In this document: positions 1 to 5,214 of the stretch, piece by piece
How the letters are laid out: each line of letters opens with the position of its first letter
Position numbering within the stretch: position 1 is the first letter of the stretch
DNA from: Rhizobacter sp.
Lineage (GTDB): Bacteria > Pseudomonadota > Gammaproteobacteria > Burkholderiales > Burkholderiaceae_C
Length of the DNA: 7,742 nt
Assembly (NCBI GenBank): GCA_014380155.1
Contig: JACMKJ010000506.1
Coordinates: forward strand, 1 to 7,742
Reading direction: 5' to 3'
Program-made: the position numbers and the translations under genes
Notes under the pieces: model-generated
Databases searched by the model: none
Told to the model about the DNA's origin: nothing
The model's input: only the letters and a program-made list of their open reading frames with translations

Positions 1-1
1 G

Positions 2-1324
2 CGCGAGTGCTCCATTCAACGCCGCCACCAGAAGGTGATCGAAGAGGCGCCCAGCCCCTTTCTCGACGAGGCCACACGCAATGCCATGGGCGAGCAGGCC
101 GTGGCGCTGGCCAAGGCCGTCAACTACCAGTCGGCCGGCACGGTGGAGTTTGTGGTCGGCAAGGACCAGAGCTTTTATTTTCTGGAAATGAACACCCGGC
201 TGCAGGTGGAGCATCCTGTCACCGAGTGCATTACCGGGCTCGATCTGGTGGAGCTGATGATCCGCGTGGCTGCGGGCGAGAAACTGCCCTTCAAACAAGA
301 CGAGATCAAGCGCGAAGGCTGGGCGATGGAATGCCGCATCAATGCGGAAGACCCGTTCCGCAGCTTCCTGCCGTCGACCGGCCGGCTGGTGAAGTACGCG
401 CCGCCGCCCGAAGCCGACGGTGTGCGCGTGGACACCGGGGTGTACGAGGGTGGCGAGATCCCGATGTACTACGACTCGATGATCGCCAAGCTCATCGTGC
501 ACGGCAAAGACAGGCTCGACGCCATCACCAAGATGCGCCAGGCGCTGAATGCGTTTGCCATCCGTGGCATCAGCTCCAACATCCCGTTCCAGGCGGCGCT
601 GCTGGCGCACCCGAAGTTTGTGGCGGGCGACTTCAACACCGGTTTCATCGGCGAGCACTATGGCAAAGGATTCACCGCCGAGGCCGTGCCGCATGAGGAC
701 CCGGTGTTCTTGCGCGCTCTGGCGGCTGTGGCCAACCGCCGGCACCTGGAGCGCGCCACCCGCATCAGTGGGCAGATGCCGGGGCACGAGTTCGAGATCG
801 GCAGCGAGTTCGTCGTTGTGACCGACCTGGGCGAGGGGCGTATCGAGCAAATGCCTGTCAGCGTCGTGCCGCAGGGTGCAGGCTTCGACGTGAACATTGG
901 CGACAAGACTTACCGCATCGGCTTCCAGTCACCGCTGCGCGACATCGTGATCCGAGGCACCTTCGACGGCGAAGCCTTCTGTGCGCAGATCGAGCGTGTG
1001 GGCCTGTCGTATCGCATTGCGCACAACGGCACGCAGATCGAGGCCAAGGTGCTCACGCCGCGCGCGGCGCAGCTCAATGTGTTGATGCCGTTCAAGGCAC
1101 CACCCGACTTGTCGAAGTTCTTGCTCTCGCCGATGCCAGGCCTGCTGGTCGACGTGGCCGTGGCGCCGGGTCAGAAGGTGCTGGCGGGCGAAAAGCTGGC
1201 CGTCATCGAAGCGATGAAGATGGAAAACATCTTGCTCGCCACGCAAGACTGCGTGGTGTCCAAAGTGTCTGCCAGCAAGGGTGAAAGCCTCTCCGTCGAT
1301 CAAGTCATCATCGAGTTCCAATGA
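2..1324 (+). CDS. pccA: Propionyl-CoA carboxylase alpha subunit (biotin carboxylase + biotin carrier), 5' partial
   Basis: The frame is open to the left window edge, so the start and roughly the first third are missing; 440 residues are visible. This subunit carboxylates its own biotin with ATP and bicarbonate; the beta subunit then moves the carboxyl group to propionyl-CoA, giving methylmalonyl-CoA in the cytoplasm. The fragment opens in the biotin carboxylase domain with RECSIQRRHQKVIEEAPSP, followed by EMNTRLQVEHPVTE, a core catalytic and ATP-site segment, and the biotin carboxylase C-terminal domain to about residue 225. A linker/BT-type region follows, then a C-terminal biotinyl domain. 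Biotin is expected on the lysine of EAMKMEN (codon 1217-1219), with 34 residues after it, the usual position. The BT-type linker and the epimerase-like neighbour favour propionyl-CoA over acetyl- or methylcrotonyl-CoA carboxylase. The stop overlaps the next start (ATGA, 1321-1324), indicating translational coupling. Confidence 0.93.
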   Translation, partial: RECSIQRRHQKVIEEAPSPFLDEATRNAMGEQAVALAKAVNYQSAGTVEFVVGKDQSFYFLEMNTRLQVEHPVTECITGLDLVELMIRVAAGEKLPFKQDEIKREGWAMECRINAEDPFRSFLPSTGRLVKYAPPPEADGVRVDTGVYEGGEIPMYYDSMIAKLIVHGKDRLDAITKMRQALNAFAIRGISSNIPFQAALLAHPKFVAGDFNTGFIGEHYGKGFTAEAVPHEDPVFLRALAAVANRRHLERATRISGQMPGHEFEIGSEFVVVTDLGEGRIEQMPVSVVPQGAGFDVNIGDKTYRIGFQSPLRDIVIRGTFDGEAFCAQIERVGLSYRIAHNGTQIEAKVLTPRAAQLNVLMPFKAPPDLSKFLLSPMPGLLVDVAVAPGQKVLAGEKLAVIEAMKMENILLATQDCVVSKVSASKGESLSVDQVIIEFQ

Positions 1325-1788
1325 AAACGCTGCGTCCCTTCAAGGTGCTGGGCATCCAGCAAGTGGCTATCGGCGGGCCGAGCAAGGACCGGCTGCGCAC
1401 GCTGTGGATCGACAAGCTGGGGCTCGAGGTCACCGGCAACTTTGTCAGCGAGCGTGAGAACGTCGACGAAGACATCTGCGCCATGGGCAAGGGTGCCTTC
1501 AAGGTCGAGGTCGACCTGATGCAACCACTCGACCCCGACAAAAAGCCTGCGGTGCACACCACGCCGCTCAACCACATCGGCCTGTGGATCGACGACCTGC
1601 CGAAGGCGGTGGAGTGGCTCACGGCCAACGGCGTGCGCTTCGCCCCGGGTGGCATCCGCCAGGGTGCGGCGGGTTACGACATCTGCTTCGTGCACCCCAA
1701 GAGCAACGACGAGTTTCCGGTCGCGGGAGAGGGTGTGTTGATCGAGTTGGTGCAAGCGCCGCCGGAGATCGTGGCGGCGCTCGGCTGA
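1321..1788 (+). CDS. VOC-family protein, methylmalonyl-CoA epimerase-like
   Basis: A 155-residue protein of the vicinal oxygen chelate (glyoxalase/bleomycin-resistance) fold with two beta-alpha-beta-beta-beta modules, about residues 9-70 and 82-148. The NHIGLWIDDL segment (His85) and the FVHPKS...GVLIELVQ tail (Glu142) closely resemble methylmalonyl-CoA epimerase, which interconverts (S)- and (R)-methylmalonyl-CoA between propionyl-CoA carboxylase and methylmalonyl-CoA mutase. Its position right after pccA, sharing ATGA with it, supports that role. The ATG has no strong ribosome binding site of its own, so translation probably depends on pccA. The usual first metal ligand, His of the DHIGIAV-type motif, is Gln14 here (IQQVAIG). 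The second appears to be Asp65 rather than Gln. There is also a short insertion inside the HPKS...GVLIEL segment. Family membership is secure; epimerase activity is inferred. Another VOC-type enzyme acting on a related acyl-CoA is possible. Confidence 0.8.
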   Translation: MKTLRPFKVLGIQQVAIGGPSKDRLRTLWIDKLGLEVTGNFVSERENVDEDICAMGKGAFKVEVDLMQPLDPDKKPAVHTTPLNHIGLWIDDLPKAVEWLTANGVRFAPGGIRQGAAGYDICFVHPKSNDEFPVAGEGVLIELVQAPPEIVAALG

Positions 1789-1799
1789 ATCAAGCGCCG
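1775..1799. other. Inverted repeat spanning two convergent stop codons
   Basis: CGGCGCT (1775-1781) and AGCGCCG (1793-1799) are perfect 7-bp complements around an 11-base loop. The loop contains the stop codons of the epimerase-like gene (1786-1788, +) and the DUF1330 gene (1790-1792, -). No T-run follows on either strand, so it is not a standard intrinsic terminator. As the only structure between two convergent genes one base apart, it may protect 3' ends or slow polymerase in both directions. A second copy of AGCGCCG at 1755-1761 could pair with the same central arm instead. Confidence 0.4.
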
Positions 1800-2098
1800 G
1801 GTTGCGGCCCGTCGTAGCCTTCGATCACCACCAGGTCGGCGGTCGACACCGGCAGACGAATCTTGATGGCGGCCTGGTACTCCGGCGAGTGCCAGCAGTC
1901 GAGGGCCGCCTGGTAGCTCGGGAACTCGATCACCACGTTGCGGCTGCGGGCGGTGCCTTCCAGCACCTGGTGCTGGCCGGCGCGTGCCAGGAAGCGCGCG
2001 CCGTACTTTGCAAAGGGTGCGGCGTTGGCGGTCACGTACACCTTGTACTGCTCCAGGTCGGTGATGTCGACGCGCACGATCCAGTAGCCTTTGGCCAT
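1790..2098 (-). CDS. DUF1330 domain protein
   Basis: A 102-residue soluble protein, all of it DUF1330, a dimeric alpha/beta-barrel-type fold of unknown function related in shape to NIPSNAP and EthD proteins. Family marks are MAKGYWIVRVDITD at the start, an YGARFLARAG segment (positions 32-41, where many members have YGGRFLxRGG), EG at 47-48, VVIEFPSYQAA (55-65) and WHSPEYQ (69-75). The open frame extends upstream to 2191. ATG at 2098 is preferred because GGAG lies 6 bases before it and the family homology begins there. It has no signal peptide or membrane segment. It converges on the epimerase-like gene with a one-base gap and is divergent from the MATE gene. No reaction can be assigned; a small stress or metabolite-related enzyme role is only a guess. 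Confidence 0.85.
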   Translation of the reverse strand: MAKGYWIVRVDITDLEQYKVYVTANAAPFAKYGARFLARAGQHQVLEGTARSRNVVIEFPSYQAALDCWHSPEYQAAIKIRLPVSTADLVVIEGYDGPQPGA

Positions 2099-2209
2099 CA
2101 GAGTCTCCGGTGGGTTGTTCAAGCCCGCCACGGTACCGCAATAACGCCTTGGTGACAGACGAGGCGTTTGCTGCCGCAGACACTGCCACAAACACCAAGG
2201 AGAGCACCC
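2099..2209. promoter_or_regulatory. Divergent intergenic region between DUF1330 and MATE genes
   Basis: These 111 bases must hold the start signals of two divergent genes. Clear ribosome binding sites are visible: GGAG 6 bases before the DUF1330 ATG on the - strand, and AAGGAGA (2197-2203) 6 bases before the MATE ATG on the + strand. Promoters are weak by eye. On the - strand, CTGTCA (2158-2153) and TACCGT (2135-2130) are spaced 17 bases apart but match the sigma-70 consensus poorly. On the + strand the best pair is TTGTTC (2115-2120) and AATAAC (2140-2145), with an overlong spacer. I see no clear operator palindrome. A shared regulator acting on both genes is possible but not shown. Confidence 0.3.
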
Positions 2210-3553
2210 ATGCTGACCGGCCCGATTCTGCCGACGCTAATGCGCCTGGCACTGCCGAACGTGCTGGCCATGGGCTCGGCCACGGCGGTGGGCATTGCCG
2301 AGACAGCCTACATCGGCCAGCTCGGCCTCACACCGCTGGCGGCGATGGCGCTGGTGTTCCCGTTCTCGATGCTGATGCAAATGTTTTCTGCCGGTGCCAT
2401 GGGCGGCGGCATCTCGTCTGCGGTGGCGCGTGCGCTGGGTGCGAAGGACGTCGTGCGCGCCGAAACGCTGGCCTTGCACGCCGCGCTGATTGGCGTGGTC
2501 TGCGGGCTGTTCTTCACCGCGTTCTTCTTGTTGTTTGGCCCGCTGTTGTACGCCGGCCTGGGCGGCCGGGGTGAGGTGCTGGCCGAAGCCACACGCTACG
2601 CCAATGTGCTGTTTGCCGGCGTGGTGGCGGTGTGGCTCACCAACTCGTTGTCGTCGGTGTTGCGCGGCAGTGGCGACATGCGCACGCCTTCGGCGGTGAT
2701 CCTCGGGGCTTCTGCGGTGCAGATCGTCCTGGGAGCGTGCCTAGGCCTGGGCTTCGGGCCCGTTCCGCGCCTGGGCATGACGGGTGTGGCCTTGGGCCAG
2801 GTGGTGGCGTTCACCGGTGCCACGCTGTTCTTGCTGCACCGGCTTTGCCGCGCCGACGCGCGTGTGCGCTTGAAGTGGAACGGTGTGCCGCTGAGCCGAG
2901 GCATGTTCTTCGACATCTTGCGGGTGGGTGCGCTGGCCTGCCTGTCGCCGCTGCAGTCGGTGGCCACGGTCCTCATCATCACGGCGCTGGTGGCGCGCAC
3001 CGGCGTGGAGTCGCTGGCGGGTTATGGCATCGGCGCACGGCTTGAGTTCTTGCTGATCCCGATTGCCTTCGGCATCGGCGTGGCCGCGGTGCCGATGGTC
3101 GGCATGGCCATCGGCGCCGGTGACGTGACACGCGCACGCCGTGTGGCCTGGTCGGCCGGTGGCGTCTCGGCCGTGTTGCTGGCCGTCATCGGCCTGGTGG
3201 TGACGGTGGCGCCCGATCTGTGGAGCGGCATGTTCACGCAGTCGCCCGGCGTGCTGGCGTCGTCGGCTTCTTACCTGCGCTCGGCCGGCCCGGCCTTCCC
3301 GTTTTTCGGCCTCGGGCTCACGCTCTTTTTTGCGTCGCAGGGGGCGGGCAAGGTGATGGGCACGGTGCTCGCAGCTACCGCGCGGCTGGCGGTGGTGGCC
3401 GTGGTGGGCTGGATCCTGGCCGGGCAGGGCGCGTCGGCCACGGCGATGTTTCTGCTGGTGGGGGCCGCGATGGTGGTCTACGGACTCGGCGCGTCCGCCG
3501 CCATCCACTTCACATCGTGGGGCCCGCTGACTAAACCGCGACCGGCGCCTTGA
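2210..3553 (+). CDS. MATE family efflux transporter
   Basis: A 447-residue, strongly hydrophobic inner-membrane protein with the two-lobed MATE architecture: two MatE repeats, about residues 7-170 and 230-395, and roughly 12 membrane helices. MATE transporters export cationic drugs, dyes or metabolites using an H+ or Na+ gradient. Recognisable marks are LMRLALPNVLA at the N terminus, the ETAYIGQLG helix, VARALGAKD after helix 2, LRGSGDMRTPSAV, GYGIGARLEFLLIPIAFG in the second lobe and VGMAIGAGD..RA. An upstream start at 2168 exists in frame, but ATG 2210 is chosen because AAGGAGA sits 6 bases before it and the upstream 14 residues look like untranslated DNA. The last 23 bases overlap the end of thyA on the opposite strand, and no terminator follows. 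The substrate cannot be read from sequence, and I cannot separate NorM-like from DinF-like with confidence. Confidence 0.93.
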   Translation: MLTGPILPTLMRLALPNVLAMGSATAVGIAETAYIGQLGLTPLAAMALVFPFSMLMQMFSAGAMGGGISSAVARALGAKDVVRAETLALHAALIGVVCGLFFTAFFLLFGPLLYAGLGGRGEVLAEATRYANVLFAGVVAVWLTNSLSSVLRGSGDMRTPSAVILGASAVQIVLGACLGLGFGPVPRLGMTGVALGQVVAFTGATLFLLHRLCRADARVRLKWNGVPLSRGMFFDILRVGALACLSPLQSVATVLIITALVARTGVESLAGYGIGARLEFLLIPIAFGIGVAAVPMVGMAIGAGDVTRARRVAWSAGGVSAVLLAVIGLVVTVAPDLWSGMFTQSPGVLASSASYLRSAGPAFPFFGLGLTLFFASQGAGKVMGTVLAATARLAVVAVVGWILAGQGASATAMFLLVGAAMVVYGLGASAAIHFTSWGPLTKPRPAP

Positions 3554-4340
3554 TGGCTTCGTGGTGCTGGTAGTCGGCGATCTCGAAGTCTTCAAGCTGG
3601 TAGTCGAAGATCGATTCCGGCCGGCGCTTGATGCGCAGCGTCGGGTAAGGGTAGGGCTTGCGTGATAGCTGCAGCGCCACCTGGTCGGCGTGGTTGCTGT
3701 AGAGGTGGCAGTCGCCACCCGTCCAGATGAACTCGCCCACCTGCAGGTCGCATTGCTGCGCCAGCATGTGCGTGAGCAGCGCGTAGCTGGCGATGTTGAA
3801 CGGCACGCCGAGAAAGATGTCGGCGCTGCGCTGGTAGAGCTGGCAGCTGAGTTTGCCGTCGGCCACGTAGAACTGGAAGAACGCGTGGCAGGGCATCAGC
3901 GCCATCTTGGAGAGCTCGGCCACGTTCCAGGCGCTCACGATGATGCGGCGTGAATCGGGGTTGGTCTTGAGCGTGTTCATCACTTCGGCGATCTGGTCGA
4001 TGTGGCCGCCATCGGGCGTGGGCCATGAGCGCCATTGCACGCCATAGACGGGGCCCAGGTCGCCATTGGGCGCGGCCCATTCGTCCCAGATGGTCACGCC
4101 ACGCTCTTGCAGCCACTTGGCGTTGCTGTCACCGCGCAGGAACCACAGCAGCTCGACGATCACCGCCTTGGTGAACACCTTCTTGGTGGTGACCAGCGGA
4201 AAACCTTCGTTCAGGTCGAAGCGCATCTGGTGGCCAAACACGCTCTTGGTGCCGGTGCCGGTGCGGTCGGCCTTGAACACGCCGTGTTCGTTCACATGGC
4301 GCATGAGGTCTTCGTATTGCGAGCGGGTTGGGCGGGTCAC
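3531..4340 (-). CDS. thyA: Thymidylate synthase
   Basis: A 269-residue, full-length ThyA (E. coli 264), which methylates dUMP to dTMP with 5,10-methylenetetrahydrofolate, releasing dihydrofolate, in the cytoplasm. Expected residues are present: Arg26 in DRTGTGT, Glu63 in ELLWFLRGD, Trp85, the Arg131-Arg132 pair, catalytic Cys151 in MPCHAFFQFYV, QRSAD (170-174), Asn182, and His212/Tyr214 in HLYSNH. The C terminus ends APVAV, like the E. coli APVAI that closes over the active site. The start is GTG at 4340: AGGAG (4353-4349) lies 8 bases before it, and the next in-frame ATG (residue 13) would remove conserved N-terminal residues. A -10-like GATAAT lies just upstream, after the terminator of the neighbouring gene, so thyA probably has its own promoter. 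The usual partner folA does not follow; instead the 3' end overlaps the convergent MATE gene. Confidence 0.97.
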   Translation of the reverse strand: MTRPTRSQYEDLMRHVNEHGVFKADRTGTGTKSVFGHQMRFDLNEGFPLVTTKKVFTKAVIVELLWFLRGDSNAKWLQERGVTIWDEWAAPNGDLGPVYGVQWRSWPTPDGGHIDQIAEVMNTLKTNPDSRRIIVSAWNVAELSKMALMPCHAFFQFYVADGKLSCQLYQRSADIFLGVPFNIASYALLTHMLAQQCDLQVGEFIWTGGDCHLYSNHADQVALQLSRKPYPYPTLRIKRRPESIFDYQLEDFEIADYQHHEAIKAPVAV

Positions 4341-4367
4341 GTCTGAGGCTCCTGGGAGTGCCGGCGG

Positions 4368-4373
4368 ATTATC
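4368..4373 (-). promoter_or_regulatory. Candidate -10 box for thyA
   Basis: On the - strand GATAAT (4373-4368) matches five of six bases of the sigma-70 -10 consensus. It would place a start site near 4361, about 20 bases before the thyA GTG. At normal spacing the -35 region would fall inside the terminator hairpin at 4385-4412 and shows no good match, so any promoter would be weak or factor-assisted. The case rests on the -10 match and the need for a promoter between the terminator and thyA. Confidence 0.35.
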
Positions 4374-4384
4374 TCTGAGCCATG

Positions 4385-4412
4385 AAAAAGGGCGCCTTGC
4401 GGCGCCCTTTTT
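4385..4412 (-). terminator. Rho-independent terminator of the OmpA-family lipoprotein gene, nearly symmetric
   Basis: A perfect 12-bp inverted repeat with a TTGC/GCAA loop: AAAAAGGGCGCC (4385-4396) pairs with GGCGCCCTTTTT (4401-4412). On the - strand the GC-rich stem starts 19 bases after the lipoprotein stop and ends in a run of five T, the classic intrinsic terminator form. The structure is symmetric, so it would also stop + strand transcription entering from thyA antisense. It insulates thyA from the gene upstream of it. Confidence 0.92.
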
Positions 4413-4430
4413 GCGTTCACCCTGAGTCGA

Positions 4431-5096
4431 TCAGCCTTGCTGGCCTGTCTCGCGCAGGTAAATCTCGACACGGCGGTTCTTGGCACGACCGGAATCGCTT
4501 CCGTTGTCGGCAATCGGCTCGCGCTCGCCGCGGCCTGCGGTTTCGATGCGGCTGGACGACACGCCGCGTGAGGTCAGGTAGTCGCGCACGCTGTGGGCGC
4601 GCTCCAGCGACAAGGGGTTGTTGATCGAGTCGGAGCCGGTGCTGTCGGTGTGGCCGACGATGCTCAGGCGCACGGCGGTGTCGCCCTGCAGGCTGCCGAC
4701 GAAGGGGTCGAGCACGGCGCGCAACTCGGGCTTGATGGTGGCGCTGTTGACGTCAAACGAAATGTCGTTCGGCACGTTCAGTTTGAGCTGGTTGTCGGGG
4801 GTGCGGGTCACTTCGACGCCGGTGCCCTTGGTGGCCTGCTCCATCGCCACGCGGCGCTCTTCCTGTCGCTTCGACCAGATGTTTCCGACCACGGCGCCGA
4901 TGGCCCCGCCCACCACGGCACCGGTGCCGGTGCTGCCGCCGGTGGCCTTGCCGATCACGGCGCCCACGCCAGCGCCTGCGCCGGCTCCGACGGCGGTGCC
5001 TTTCTGTGTCGGGCTCATGCTTTCACAACCGGCAAGCAGCAGAGATGCGGCGGCGAAGCCGGCAATGAGGGTACGGGTGGTGTGGTTGTGGTTCAT
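4431..5096 (-). CDS. OmpA-family outer-membrane lipoprotein with glycine zipper (YiaD-like)
   Basis: A 221-residue lipoprotein. A basic/polar N terminus, hydrophobic stretch (10-21) and lipobox LAGC place the lipidated Cys at 24; the next residue is Glu, not Asp, consistent with outer-membrane sorting by Lol. Residues 33-72 form a glycine-zipper segment (GAGAGAGVGAVIG, then VVGGAIGAVVG). A short charged link leads to an OmpA C-terminal domain (about 105-216), which binds peptidoglycan non-covalently. Asp151 (GHTDSTGSD) and Arg166 (LSLERA) are 15 residues apart, as are the diaminopimelate-binding Asp271 and Arg286 of E. coli OmpA; NRRVEI follows at 207-212. The domain order and the KGTGVEVTRTPDN segment resemble E. 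coli YiaD. Likely role: tethering outer membrane to cell wall. ATG 5096 has AGGAG 5 bases upstream. A strong terminator follows the stop; an ABC exporter gene lies 118 bp upstream on the same strand. Confidence 0.92.
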   Translation of the reverse strand: MNHNHTTRTLIAGFAAASLLLAGCESMSPTQKGTAVGAGAGAGVGAVIGKATGGSTGTGAVVGGAIGAVVGNIWSKRQEERRVAMEQATKGTGVEVTRTPDNQLKLNVPNDISFDVNSATIKPELRAVLDPFVGSLQGDTAVRLSIVGHTDSTGSDSINNPLSLERAHSVRDYLTSRGVSSSRIETAGRGEREPIADNGSDSGRAKNRRVEIYLRETGQQG

Positions 5097-5128
5097 GAGA
5101 ACTCCTGAAATTCAGTTTGGTTTGGTTC

Positions 5129-5151
5129 GCCGCCCAGTGTCACCGGGCGGC
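5129..5151 (-). other. GC-rich hairpin in the leader of the lipoprotein gene
   Basis: GCCGCCC (5129-5135) and GGGCGGC (5145-5151) are perfect 7-bp complements around a 9-base loop, about 33 bases upstream of the lipoprotein ATG. Neither strand carries a T-run after the stem, so it is not a canonical terminator for the ABC gene that ends at 5215. A smaller palindrome, GTCTGTCAGAC (5160-5170), lies beside it and could be a protein binding site. I find no convincing sigma-70 promoter in the 118-bp gap. The hairpin could be a leader structure, a processing site between the two genes or a weak attenuator. Confidence 0.35.
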
Positions 5152-5214
5152 CGCGAGCGGTCTGTCAGACACACTCAACGTTTCATGTGGGCAGCGGCCT
5201 ACAAGAATCGAAAT

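Noticed and set aside
2168..2209. Upstream in-frame start for the MATE gene adding 14 residues
   Set aside because: The start at 2210 has a strong AAGGAGA at ideal spacing, and the extra residues do not resemble a MATE N terminus.
2741..3718. Long - strand open frame opposite the MATE gene
   Set aside because: The translation is Arg/His/Gln-rich without a recognisable fold, and it covers the MATE and thyA genes, which are well supported.
5104..5114. Short palindrome CTGAAATTCAG next to the lipoprotein ribosome binding site
   Set aside because: The central spacer is one base, so a stable hairpin would have only about four base pairs; too weak to claim ribosome-site control.
5176..5187. Tiny upstream frame ATG-AAA-CGT-TGA in the lipoprotein leader on the - strand
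   Set aside because: It has only three codons and no Shine-Dalgarno sequence before its ATG; such frames arise often by chance.
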